NCBI GenBank assembly: GCA_028564925.1 | Contig: CM053030.1 | Location: forward strand, 373,824,945-373,888,944 | Length of the DNA stretch: 64,000 bases | From: Lithobates sylvaticus | Lineage: Eukaryota; Chordata; Amphibia; Anura; Ranidae | Reading direction: 5' to 3' | Shown: one piece after another, positions 21,789-33,795 of the stretch | How the letters are laid out: every line of letters starts with the position of its first letter | Numbering within the stretch: the stretch's first letter is position 1 | The notes under the pieces: model-generated | What the model saw: the letters and a program-made list of their open reading frames with translations, nothing else | What the model was told of the DNA's origin: nothing | The model's database searches: none | Position numbers and translations under genes: made by a program

Positions 21789-23395
21789 ATGGGGGCTGAT
21801 CTGAGGTCCGAAGGGCCAGGAATGGGGGCTGACCTGAAGTCTGAAGGTGCAGGAATTGGGGATGAACTGAGATCCAAAGAGCCAGGAAGGGGGGCTGACC
21901 TGAGGTCTGAAGGTGTAGGAATTGGGGCTGAATTGAGGTCTGACGTTGTAGAAATTGTGGGTGAACTGTGTGAAGGTAAAGGAATTGTGGTTGATCTGAG
22001 GTCTGAAGGTGCAGGAATAGGGGTTGATCTGAGGTCTGAAGGTGCAGAAATAGGGGCTGATCTGAGGTCTGAAGGTGCAGAAATAGGGGCTGATCTGAGG
22101 TCCAATGGTACAGGAAAGGAGGCCGATTTAAGGTTGAAAGGTGCAAGAATCAAGGCTGATCTAAGGTCCAAAGGTGCAGGAATTGAGGCTGATCAGTGGG
22201 ACTGAAGATGCAGGAATGGGGGTTGATCTGAGGTCTGAAGGTGCAGGAATTGGGGCTGAATTGAGGTCTGACGTTGCAGAAATTGGGGGTGAACTGTGTG
22301 AAGGTAAAGGAATTGTGGCTGATCTGAGGTCTGAAGGTGCAAAAATAGGGGCTGATCTGAGGTCTGAAGGTGCAGAAATAGAGGCTGAACTGAGGTCCAG
22401 TGGTACAGGAATGGAGGCTGATTTAAGGTCCAAAGGTGCAAGAATCGAGGCTGATCTAAGGTCCAAAGGTGCAGGAATTGAGGCTGATCAGTGGGACTGA
22501 AGATGCAGGAATGGGGGTTGATCTGAGGTCTGAAGGTGCTGGAATGGGGGCTGATCTGAGGTCCGAAGGTGCAGGAATCAGGGCTGAATTGAGGTCTGAA
22601 GGTGCAGCAATAGGGGTTAATGTGAGGTCTGAAAGTGCAGAAATAGGGGCTGATCTGAGGTTCGAAAGTGCAGGAACAGAGGCTGATCTTAGGTCCAAAA
22701 GTGCAGGAACCGAGGCTGATCTGAGGACCGAAGAGCTAGGAATGGGGGCTGGCATGAGGTCTGAAGGTGCAGGAATTGGGGGTGAACTAATGAGTGAAGG
22801 TAAAAGAATTGGGGCTGATCTGAGGTCTGAAGGTCCAGAAATGGAGGCTAATCTGAGGTCCGATGGTGCAGGAATGGGGGCTGACCTGAGGTCTGAAGAT
22901 GCAGGAATGGGGGCTGATCTAAGGTCTGAAGTTGCAGGAATAGTGGCTGAACTGATGTGCGGGGGTGGCAGGAATAAGGGCTTCTCTGAGGTATGAAGGT
23001 GCAGTAATGGAGGCTTATCTGAGGTCTAAAGGTGCAGGAATCGGGACCGATTTAAGATCCAAAGGTGCAGGATTGGGGGCTGCCCTGAGGTCTGAAAGTG
23101 TAGGAATTGCTGCTAATCTAAGCTCTGAAGATTCAAGAATTGGGGCTGAATGTGCAGAAATTGGTGCAGATTGATTTGGAGGTGCAGGAATTATGGTTGA
23201 TCTGAGGTCTGGAGGTGCAGGAATTGGAGCTGATCTGAGGTCTGAAGGTGCAGAAATTGGGGCTAGTCTGAAGGTGCAGAACTTGGGGCTGATCTGAGGT
23301 TTGAAGGTACAGGATTTGGGACTTAAGGCGCAGTAATTGGGGCTGATCTGAGATCTAAAGATACAGAAATTGGCACTGATCTGAGGTCTACAGCG
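21789..23395. repeat. 33-bp minisatellite array
   Basis: About 48 copies of a 33-bp unit close to ggggctgatctgaggtctga followed by aggtgcaggaat. Higher-order copies are seen: the block around 21942-22190 recurs around 22270-22486, about 295-328 bp later. Because the unit length is a multiple of three and contains no stop, several long frames exist on both strands (11-residue repeats). The array degenerates after 23170. I treat it as non-coding. Confidence 0.9.
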
Positions 23396-23599
23396 TACTA
23401 TTATTCACTGGCAAAATGGTCATCAAGGCTTGTAAACTGACACTTACTACGGAAAAAGGTTGATGATTGAATAACCACATAAGAGCTATCCACCCATCAT
23501 TGCAACAAAGAGAAAAAAAACAAAGATTCTAGCATCTTTACTGGAAATTTCACTGTAATAAGCATTACATGGGACACAAAGCAATTTCATCATGACAAG

Positions 23600-23624
23600 T
23601 TTTATTTAGAATCAAAGTTTTATT
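23600..23624 (-). terminator. Candidate polyA signals on the minus strand
   Basis: Two TTTATT hexamers 18 bp apart (23601-23606 and 23619-23624) read as paired AATAAA signals on the minus strand. They begin a stretch of about 700 bp without recognisable repeats. They could end the distal ZDHHC3 transcript or an unrecognised minus-strand gene. Confidence 0.2.
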
Positions 23625-24364
23625 ACAGTACATACAGAAAATACATTGTGACAATAAACACAAAAATTGATATAAGCATTTTAAAACTTAGCCATAAAGT
23701 AAACAATTCCTAATGAACTTTGTCCTCATAGCTGAGACTATTACAGCTCAACATACACAATCTAAATGGAATAGTTTGGTATATGAGAAATATGCTGGTT
23801 TAGAGGTAAAAATGAGATGAAGCACCTTGTTAGGTAATTATTCACTGAGCTGTCCATCTGATGTAATGTCACAGGCTCGGCTACACAGACCTATGGTAGC
23901 TCAGAGGTCCAATTTATCCAAACTAGAGGAAGGAAAAATGTTTGACTTGTCCATGGCAACCAATCCTAATGCACCTTTTATGTTTCTATGGTGTATATCC
24001 TGTCCAGTATTCTATGCAAAGGTCCTGTTCACTCTCCAGGGCATCTCTTTATCTTCCACCACCATTTGCCCACTGAAGCCCCACAAAAACTTGCTTGTGT
24101 AAGTTATAGGTCACATCTAACACATTGCTATGGGCCTGCCTTATGTTATATTGTGGAAATGATGCACTGAGGCTCTCATCTTTGCATTGTGGGAGGCAGT
24201 GTAGTCAGTAATGTACGTTTTCATACCAAGAAATACTTTATTTTTCTCGAAAGACTCCAGCAGGTGATAAGTGAAATGGGGTATAGAATTGAAGGTAAGG
24301 ACAAATATCGGAGGGTGTATGCTATCCAGTGAGCCTGTAACTTTTCCTTGAATTGGGCAAAGAG

Positions 24365-25160
24365 CAATTTTACTTTAAAGTGTACCTGAACTCAAAAAGT
24401 ATAGATTTGGTATCATAGCAAACATTTAGAAATTTTATTTGGGCCTAAGCTCAACCTTTATTTCATGAATTCCTCCTCCAAAAATAGTGGTGCGTTTCCT
24501 AGTATGTAAAGGTGCCTAGGCTCATAGCTCTATATCTGCGGTGTGAGATATAAAGCACTGCTGCCTCTGACTGCAAAAAACGGGAGAGTTGGCGATGTAA
24601 CTACTGTGCTGCTCACTGGAGGACGCAAAATTCTACTGCTACCAAGATGGCCGCCACACACAAAGTGCAGAATACGGCATGACTAGTTGCCCACAGCAGG
24701 TTAGTTATTATTCGTTCAGCAAGTCAGCTGAATAGAAAAAAAAAAGATTCCTCCATCCAAATAAACTAGGTGGATAGAGGAATCATCTCCACCAGGACAT
24801 TGCATTAAGACAGTAGGACACTCTGCTGTCAGAATACACTGATCAGAAGGTGCATCAGCTCTTCTCCCCTCTTCCAAGTCTCACAAGAGACATTGAGAAC
24901 AGTGGAAACCATAGGCTCGTTCTGCTGTCAGTCAAATCTTGTATGGGGGGAGCTGGGAACGTGGCCAAGCCGCACTGTGTGTGTGTCTATGGACGCATAT
25001 AGCCTGCACTTGCTGGGGAGGGGGGGCACTCGAAGACTCTAGAATGGGGGTTAGTAGCCTGCTCTGTGCAATAAAGTTGCACAGAGCAGGTAAGTATAAC
25101 ATCTTTTTTATTTTGAGTCAAAAGAATTTAGCCTTTAGAATCACTTCAAGTAAGCTTGTG
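24365..25160. repeat. Probable ranid-type interspersed repeat
   Basis: It begins ctttaaagtgtacctgaact and ends ttttgagtcaaaagaa plus ttagaatcacttcaagta, which are loosely inverted. Contains no convincing exon. Boundaries uncertain. Confidence 0.35.
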
Positions 25161-25873
25161 TGATGGGAGAAATGGGTAAAAATTAAGAAAGGTTTACATT
25201 TAGCTCAATAATATACTAGTAGGTCCACATGCATAAAATTGTATAGGCAGATACAGTATATGGTAGAGTGATCTTTATACTGTTAATATTGTTAACTGTA
25301 CTTTTTTTTTTTTTTAAATAATAATAATAGTTTTCCCAAGGGTCCCGTCCCTCCACACTTTTCTACTGCGCTGCAATGTGTATATATATATAATATATAT
25401 ACAGTCCACACTCAGAGGCGTCTTCATTCTTTTCTTCTCTTACATATCCTGGAGATTGCTTCTGCTTCCCTGCCTAAGGCTGGCCCTGACACACTGGACT
25501 TTTCTTTACTCTCCCCTCTCTTGTTTGCCACAGTGCACAGCTGTGGAACTACAAGGACTACATAAACCTTTAATGCAGCAGGATCTGTTACAGATTTGCG
25601 CCACACATGTCTGTCTGTCCGTATGTTAACATACACCCAGGGTTAAGGCAGCCCCCTTTTCTTTTTTTTCTTAAAGCAGCGCACCACAATGCACAGTGAC
25701 AAACACCCATTTGTACAATGAGTTGCTGTGAAATTTAGAATGGCATCTCAACGTATAGGTAAAGTAACTGATGACGCACTCCTACATGCATTCTGATGCA
25801 CTACATTACAAAATAGCACAGGTAGGCTTTTTCATACTTTGGGATGAAATGGCAGGCCTTTCATTTGAATGCA

Positions 25874-25877
<4 letters not shown>

Positions 25878-25916
<39 letters not shown>
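25878..25916. repeat. (AT)n microsatellite
   Basis: About 38 bp of alternating A and T, preceded by a shorter AT run at 25381-25400. Confidence 0.9.
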
Positions 25917-25921
<5 letters not shown>

Positions 25922-26015
25922 TGCAATGCAACTTGTGTGAAGGGACCATTAAAATTTGTGTTATTCATGTTTGCTTCATATTCATATTATGATGAAAAAA
26001 AAAAAAAGTGAGTAC

Positions 26016-27257
26016 ACAAAGTGAGTACACCCCTAATTGAAAATGTCCAAATTGGGCCCAATTACCCATTTTCCCTCCCAGGTGTCATGTGACTTGTTAG
26101 TGTTACAAGGTCTCAGATGTGAATGGGGAGCAGGTGTGGTAAATTTGGTCTTCTCGCTCTCACTCTCTCATACTGGTCACTGAAAGTTCAACATGGCACC
26201 TCATGACAAAGAACTCTCTGAGAATCTGACTAAAAGAATTGTTGCTCTACATAAAGATGGCCTAGGCCAGTGGCGGGGAACCTTGGCACCCCAGATGTTT
26301 TGGAACTACATTTCCCATGATGCCCATGCACTCTGCAGTGTAGATGAGCATCATGGGAAATGTAGTTCCAAAACATCTGGGGTGCCAAGGTTCGCCATCA
26401 CTGGCCTGGGCGATAAGGAGATTGCCAAGACCCTGAAACTGAGCTGCAGCATGGTGGCCAAGACCATACAGCGGTTTAACAGGACAGGTTCCACTCAGAA
26501 CAGGCCTGTCCATGGTCAACCAAAGAATTTGAGTGCACGTGTTTAGCATCATATCAAGAGGTCATCTTTGGGAAATAGACATATGAGTGCTGCCAGCATT
26601 GCTGCAGAGGTTGACCAGCCTGTCAGTGCTCAGACCATATGCCACACACTGCATCAAATTGATCTGCATGGCTGTCGTCCCAGAAGGTGCACAAGAAAGC
26701 CCGCAAACAGTTTGCTGAAGACAAGCAGACTAAGGACATGGATTACTGGACCCATGTCCTGTGGTCTGATGAGACCAAGATAAACTTATTTGGTTCAGAT
26801 GGTGTCAAGCGTGTGTGGTGGCAACCAGGTGAGGAGTACAAAGACAAGTGTGCCTTGCCTACAGTTAAGCATGGTGGTGGGAGTGTCATGGTCTGGGGCT
26901 GCATAAGTGCTGCCAGCACTGGGGAGCTACAGTTCATTGAGGGAACCATGAATGCCAACATGTTCTGTGACATACTGAAGCCAAGCATGATCCGCACCCT
27001 TCAGAGACTAGGCCTCAGAGCAGTATTCCAACATGATAATGACCCCAAACACACCTCCAAGATGACCAATGCCTTGCTAAAGAAGCTGAGGGTAAAGGTG
27101 ATGGACTGGCCAAGCATATTTCCAGACCTAAACCCTATTGAGCATCTGTGGGGCATCCTTAAATGGAAGGTGAAGAAGCGCAGGGTCTCTAACATCCACC
27201 AGCTCTGTGATGTCATCATGGAGGAGTGGAAGAGGACTTCAGTGGCAACCTGTGAAG
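26016..27257 (+). mobile_element. Tc1/mariner element C with embedded hAT MITE
   Basis: It belongs to the gtgagtacacccct Tc1 family. The transposase begins at 26193 (MAPHDKELSENLTKRIVALH) and is interrupted at residue 25 by a 136-bp MITE. A long catalytic frame follows at 26687-27349, with WSDETKINLFG, FQHDNDPKHTS and PDLNPIEHLWG giving a complete DD34E triad. Both outer inverted repeats are missing: the right side passes at 27257 into a gtgagtgagag and (TG)n tract. Confidence 0.9.
26268..26403. mobile_element. hAT-type MITE inside Tc1 element C
   Basis: This 136-bp near-palindrome starts cagtggcggggaaccttgg and ends ccaaggttcgccatcactg. It is flanked by 8-bp duplications gcctaggc (26260-26267) and gcctgggc (26404-26411). 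CAG-CTG termini and 8-bp duplications indicate hAT. It has an identical-length sister at 33660-33795. Confidence 0.9.
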
Positions 27258-27293
27258 TGAGTGAGAGTGAGAGAGAAAAAAAAATAAAAATAT

Positions 27294-27345
27294 GTGTGTG
27301 TGTGTGTGTATACACACACACATACACATACATATATACACACAG
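27294..27345. repeat. (TG)n/(CA)n microsatellite
   Basis: tgtgtgtg followed by acacacaca, about 50 bp, at the truncated end of Tc1 element C. Confidence 0.85.
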
Positions 27346-29660
27346 ATAGTATATACCTTGTGCAGCACCAGTGTTAGATAAAGGGATGTGCATGAAGGAA
27401 AGAACACAATACACAGTCTACAACTCTACAAGCATGTATACTCTTAAATGTGATTGGTTGCTGTAATGAACAACTCTTCAGTTCCATTCCTGCAGTTTGT
27501 TTTAATAAAAGGACTCAGTGATAAGTGTAATCATACAATAGTATTAGATGCATTCTTGTCATAACTATTTTAGCCATATAGCAAATATCTTAAAACCATT
27601 ATTTGTATTTATTTCATTTCTTTGGTTAATGAGTTAATTCTTTGGTATCATTTATAAAAGAAACAAGGCACTAAATCAAATATCAAAATTAAATATGATG
27701 GTAGACAAAACATTTATCATTTTGAAGTGTTCCTGCACATTTCTGATGTACTTATAAGTTGTTTAATACTACAGAGCTTAGATGACTAGCTCAAGGCTGC
27801 ATTATTTTACTTAATTTTTTCAGAATAAAAAGGTTTGTCAGGTGTTATTCTTCATCAGGCCACAATGTGGAGCTGTGCGTTGATTTTAGATGTGTGTACA
27901 CCAAGAATTAGCTGTCGGCAGTCTTTTAAAGTTAAGTATTGCTAACAAAACAATTGTAAAAACTGAACTGAAGCCGCATTGAAAAAAAAAAAAAAATGCA
28001 AAATAGCCACTGTAAGGGTTAAAGCAATCCATTTGTTTCCAGTATGAAAAATTTTGGTTTTACTTAAGCATTTCCTAACTCCTAACCTGACTCTAATAAG
28101 GCTAAGATTTTAGGGATATTTTGTTTAGTAAATGTAACACCTCGCAACTCATTAATAAAGTAAATGTAAACCCAAACTGGATAGTCATTTACATTGCTAA
28201 AGAACAATTGCTATTTTTTTTTAATTAATAAAAATAGTCTTAATTTCTCTTTATCTTTTGTTATATATCAATGGCTGTTTGTGGTTTCTCTGGGCAGATT
28301 TCCTGGAATATCAGGAATTGAGAAAACGAGTATTGTCACTCTAGGGCAGGAAATGCCTTCACAAAAAACAAATCTTGTAACCATGAAAGCAGCTGATGAA
28401 AACATTTAAAAAAATATATTTTAAATAATTACATGAACATATACCGTGTATGTAATTTCACTAATTGGGTTTACATATACGTTAATGCTTACTTAAAGCA
28501 GTACAAAAGAGCATAAATAAGATGTAAAGCGCATTACCAATAGCAACTAAATTTTAATCTGCTAAAGACAGACATGTGAAAAATTAATACTGATTGGTTG
28601 TGATGGGTTACTGCCTTACTAATAATTATTTTATACGAGAAAGGCTAAAACTGTGAAATGTCTATGTCCCTTTCAGCACTGAGTTTGATGGCTCTCCATC
28701 AGTATAAAAACATGCAATCTAATTTCCCTTACTGAAAACATGTCAACATTTGCAAAAAAAAATGCTTTCTATGGCCCGTTGCCTTTAAAACTTGCAGCAT
28801 TTTCCAGTTATTGAACTTGTGAACATATATAATAATGGAAATAAAACACCAGCTAGAGCAACCCAGAGTGATCAAGATGAAGTATGATTTTTATCTATAT
28901 AATTAACCTGTCAGGAGAGAAACTCCGTCTGCTTGCTTGTTTTTGAAAGTAGAAGCCCCAAGGCCATTAAAGGTATCCTTACTTTAATACTTACAGAACA
29001 CGATTTAGCAGATATCAATAAAGTCAGGGAACATTTGTTACATACCTGCTTGTTTTGGTTCACTAGCTCACATTACAGTAGTAAAGAAATGAGAAGCATG
29101 GCATCTCTGGAAGCTGTGCCTTCAAAAACAAGTCAGCCAAGTCTGTATTGACATTAAACTTTCTAGTTTAGTTTAAAGAGTACCAAACATCTGATTCTTG
29201 GATAACCTCAATTGTGACTGATTCTAAGTATATATGGGTTTAACATTTTTAAAAAGTACTAGCAAATATAAATAAATTAGGTGGACTTGATTAAAGAATA
29301 TGAGCCAAAGTTACATGGCTGCAATACTGAAGTCTGAATCTCAGATACAGCTTATGGAGGGCACCTGTTCAATGAACAGACTGTTTCACCTCATTTGTGA
29401 TGTCTGGGTGTAATACTCAAAAGGACCACCCAAAACTGAAGTATCAGCTATGAGAACACGGTCGGCTGCCACCAGATCCTTACATCTCTCAAGCAGTATG
29501 GAGGAGTTCCCAGCTCCTTCCCACAAATACTTAATAAAGTCTCCATAGAATAAAATAGATGTAAAATCTAACAAGGACAGTAGGGCTTGTAATGACTATT
29601 GCTCGTAGGCAGACATTTATACATAAACCTCAATTTCCTGGGAGACACTAGAAGCTCTAC
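27346..29660. other. Repeat-poor intergenic stretch
   Basis: No exon, RNA gene or clear transposon is recognised. It lies between tgm4 and the distal ZDHHC3 exon and could include 3' UTR of the distal ZDHHC3 transcript. The short open frames present have no family features. Confidence 0.35.
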
Positions 29661-30065
29661 GGTATGGCCAAAGGTTTGTGAATACCTGACCATCACTCCC
29701 AGATGAACTTGTTGGACATCCCATTACAAAACCATGAGCCACGGGGACAACATAGAGATGGCCCATTCTTTGTGGCTCTAACACCCTCTGCTCTTCTGGG
29801 AAGGCTTTTCACATGATTCTGGAGTGTCTGTGGGAATTTGTGAACAGTAAGGCATAAAAAGAGTATATGTAACGTCAGGAAGTAATGGTAAACGAGAAAC
29901 CCTTAGTCAGCATTTCAGTTCAATAGGGTTGAGGTCAGGACTCCGTGTAGGCCACTTGGTTTAATTTTACCAAACCAAACTCGGTAAGCCAGACTTTATG
30001 GAGATGACCTTGTGTACTGGAGCACAGTCCTTATGGAGCCTACCCCAAACTGTTGACACAGTGCA
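29661..30065 (-). mobile_element. Old Tc1-like relic
   Basis: Phrases such as ggtatggccaaaggtttgtg, tgctcttctgggaaggct and caatagggttgaggtcagga are those of the widespread Tc1 family read on the complementary strand. Strongly diverged and without open frames; ends approximate. Confidence 0.7.
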
Positions 30066-31439
30066 CGATTGTCTAAAATATGTGTTTATGCTGCAGAATT
30101 AATGTTTCCATTCACCAGAAACACCTCTACTCAATTTGGGTAGGTTGAGCATTTAATTACCACTAATTATACACCCAAAAACATTATTGTACTATAATCG
30201 CAATTAAAAGCAACAAAGACACATTAGGCCAGATTTAAAACGTAAAAAAAAATTGAGAAAAAGTTCACGCTAATCTACCAGTATCAAGGCTTTCCTTATT
30301 TTTAGGTGAGAAATGTAAACAGGACGCAATATAAATAAACACGTTCATAGATTAAAAAAGAAAAGACATCAGATTATATTTTGTGTTCTCAGTGACCAAT
30401 TGGAGCAGAAATCATGCATGATTTGTCATGGAATTCCATGATCTATTGCTCCATCATTTACTACACTGGCACCCTATGCTGACACTATTAAGTTTTTTTT
30501 TATAATCTGCAATTGATTATGCAGAATTACAGCATTTAGCAATTGCGCACAATAAACCAAGGAACAACTGGTCGCAGCAATCAGCAACCAGTCAAGGGCA
30601 TCCATTTGTGTCATTAAACTTCAGCTAGGTTTAGAGAAGCACCCAATTAAAATACCATTAATGTACATTCCAGTTAGATTGTCAGTGACACGGTATACGT
30701 GTATTTTCCAAGGCAGTGTTTGTATCTGAAACAGCTAACATTAAAAAGATATATAGCATATCGCTCAAGTATTCACAAACAAACCTAAAGTTTAAGGTCA
30801 GTGTTGTAAACACAAAGAGAAATAGGGTTAGCACAAACTGTCATCTGCTACCAGAATTAAAGAAGATCTCCACAGAAAAAAAAGGCACTTTTTTTTATAT
30901 TTTCAAAGTATTGTCTCGGTTTCTAAAATTAAGGGCTGATCATTTCCAATGTAACCCAACTCCGAAACCAAACTAACTTCTTCTTTTTGCTTGCTCCACT
31001 GGTGGAGGTGTGCTGAGCCTACCATCACCATTGACAGATGTAAAAAGCCAAGGAGCACAAATCTAATTAATGTTCTTCCATATCATACCTCTTGCCATGG
31101 AATCCCAAAAGCTGGCAATATTCCTCCACTGAGGAAAAAAAAATCCTGCAAAATCATTCTGCCAGTCTAGGAAGAACACAGTGATTGGTGGAGTTCCTAT
31201 TAAAGCCAGAAGCATATTACAGTCTACAGTGCTACATTAAAGGGATGACTATACTTTAACCAACTCCCAAAACCAACTTAAGTATTCCAGACAAGAATAT
31301 TCTTCTGCACATCTTCTACTTGGCTTCCAGGGGGCCACAGAGCAAAATTGTGGCATAAACAAGGATACGACTTTAAAAGAGGTGCTGGGGGGGGGGTCAC
31401 ATGAAGAATAAATCCATTAAAGAGTACAGTTATGCCTTA

Positions 31440-31861
31440 TGCCGTGTACACACGAGCGGAATTTCCGTTGGAAAAATCTTGGGTGGTTTTTCCGACGGAA
31501 TTCCGCTCAAGCTTGGCTTAAATACACACGGTCACACAAGTTTGCTGAACTTTCGACCGTCAAGAACACGGTGACGAACAACACTACGACAAGCCGAGAA
31601 AATGAAGTTCAATGCTTCCGAGCATGCGTCGAATTGTTCCGAGCATGCATAGGAATTTTGCGCATCGGAATTGGTACAGACGATCGGAATTTCCGATTGG
31701 AACTTTTTCCCGACCGAAAAATTGAGAACATGCTCTCAATCTTTTGCTGGCTGGAATTCCGCCAGCAAAAGTCTGATAAAGCATACACACGGTCGCATTT
31801 TCGGACCAAAAGCTCTCATCGGACTTTTGCTGATGGAACTTCCACTCGTGTGTACGGGGCA
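31440..31861. mobile_element. MITE, TGCCGTGTACACACGAG copy 3
   Basis: A 422-bp element with inverted ends tgccgtgtacacacgag and ctcgtgtgtacggggca. The interior is closely related to copy 2 at 15659. It lies about 600 bp from the distal ZDHHC3 exon, on the 3' side of that exon. Confidence 0.8.
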
Positions 31862-32435
31862 TAAGGCGCTTATTACTAGGAGGTTGAAATAGTGCTGCAA
31901 AGAGGACAGTGGTTACATGTTGATTGCTTTATCAAAGAAAGCAAAAAAGTTAGCCCTCCTTTTATTAAAGCAGGAATGCTACTGTTTTTTAGGGTCAAGG
32001 TCAAATTGCCATGTACCTCAATGTAACCCATGATTACATATAAGTAGTGTAATATTAAATGCTCGTTGCATGGTTCTCTGGTCGAACTACTTTAAGTCAC
32101 AGACCCAAAACAAGCTTGTGCATCTGGACTTCTGATTTCACTGGCCACAACCTCAGCAGGACAGCCAAGTAACTATTCTTTTCAGAACGAGTTCAGCAAA
32201 GCAGCATACATCTTTCTCTTACGAGAGGTTCAATGCAAAAAGCCTTACTTATCATGACATCCATAGTGAAAATGCAGAAAAAAAATAAAATTAAAGCAAT
32301 GTATTTAGTAGATAAATTAATGTGCAGAAGGGAAAGCCCTTTACATTGTCATCATCATGAAGTATCAAAGCCTAGTGCACCAATGGTACAGACATTGGAA
32401 GTTGTGTTGCTACCTGTTGTGCTTTTTACATTTTT

Positions 32436-32696
32436 TTAGTTATTATTTGAATGATTCGACTCCTCTTCACCTCCCACTTCTATGACTTCCACATTTCCTA
32501 CCATCTTTCCAGTGACTATTTCACCGCCCTTTCCAGACAATGTGTTTTCAATATCCGATGGCACCTTCTGATATATAGTTCCTGAAAAAGGACTTAACCA
32601 TCCAGGAGAGAAACTACCACCAAAAGCTTGCTTCAACCCTTCCCAGCTGCTGGCCTTTTCCCAGGATGGGGTCTCATTCTTCAGCTTTTCAATGCC
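32436..32696 (-). CDS. zdhhc3: ZDHHC3 distal terminal exon (long tail isoform)
   Basis: The exon encodes 86 residues plus TAA, in phase 0 after a pyrimidine-rich acceptor (cccaactctcag). It starts GIEKLKNETPSWEKASSWEG, continues KQAFGGSFSPGWLSPF, and ends in an acidic, asparagine-rich tail (GGEEESNHSNNN). The opening is a diverged copy of the proximal terminal exon: GIE-LK-E, a spaced W, K-FG, FS and WL-P recur at equal spacing. This suggests a duplicated alternative last exon. It also resembles the corresponding segment of ZDHHC7. Expression is not shown by sequence alone. Confidence 0.85.
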   Translation of the reverse strand, partial: GIEKLKNETPSWEKASSWEGLKQAFGGSFSPGWLSPFSGTIYQKVPSDIENTLSGKGGEIVTGKMVGNVEVIEVGGEEESNHSNNN

Positions 32697-33659
32697 CTGA
32701 GAGTTGGGAAAAAAAAGAATAATTCAAGTTAAAGTGCAACCATGGGTTGGAAAAGTATTTACATATATAATAACACAAGAGTCTTTAACATACTGTATTA
32801 ATATTTCCATATAACAGAAGATTCTCCGCTATAGAGATATTACCAAGAACATGCAACACCACAATGTATACCTAAAGCATACAAATATATGCAGAATGCA
32901 ATTGCTGGGTATTATTGCCCTGGTAAGGTGGTCCCTTCATGTTTCTGTGGAGGTAATTCACCATCTGGCTCTATACAAGTCTTTCTGCTTGTTGCTTGTA
33001 GATGGCAAAATCTGAGCCATTTCATCGCTTCAGTATCCGGACAATCATTGTTACCACTTATAATAAACTTTTATGATGCAAATCTGGCTTTGTAAGGACA
33101 TTTGGTGCACACAAAGTGGATTTATATCCTATGTGGATATTGAATAGTCTATTTAAATAACATTTTTGCACCTGGAGGTCAGTTTTAATTATTTCATGGA
33201 TGTCTTCCTTCCTAACAGACAGAAGTAATGATTCTGATTCATTGTCTAGAAACCAGGCTGGAGGCAGAGAGGTGGCAACAGAATATGTTGACAACACTGA
33301 AGAAATTACACTTTGCTACAATGTAAAGTAGTGAGTGTACAGCTTGTATAACAGTGTAACTTTGCTGTCCCCTCAAAATGACTCACACAGCCATTAATGT
33401 CTAAACCGCTGACAACAAAAGTGAGTACACCCCTAAGTGAAAATGTCCAAACTGGGCCCAATTAGCTATTTTCCCTCCCTGATGTGACTAGTTAGTGTTA
33501 CAAGGTCTCAGGTGTGAATGGGGAGTAGGCATGTTAAATTTGGCGTTATCGCTATCACTCTCTCATACTGGTCACTGGAAGTTCAACATGGCACCTCATG
33601 GCAAAAAAACTGAGGATCTGAAAAAAAGAATTGTTGCTCTACATAAAGATGGCCCAGGC

Positions 33660-33795
33660 CAGTGATGGCGAACCTTGGCACCCCAGATGTTTTGGAACTA
33701 TATTTCCCATAATGCTCAACTACACTGCAGAGTGTATGAGCATCATGGGAAATGTAGTTCCAAAACATCTGGGGTGCCAAGGTTCGCCATCACTG
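33660..33795. mobile_element. hAT-type MITE inside Tc1 element D
   Basis: It is 136 bp with ends cagtgatggcgaaccttgg and ccaaggttcgccatcactg. Flanking duplications are gcccaggc (33652-33659) and gcctaggc (33796-33803). Position within the transposase and the duplicated 8 bp are the same as in element C. Confidence 0.92.

Noticed and set aside
21789-23174. Host gene for an 11-residue repeat protein
   Set aside because: Frames shift between repeat blocks, both strands are equally open, and no splice sites or unique coding sequence adjoin; a minisatellite explains it.
26193-27349. Domesticated Tc1 transposase gene with intact DD34E
   Set aside because: The N-terminal part is interrupted by a MITE, the right end is truncated, and no promoter or conserved intron structure is seen.
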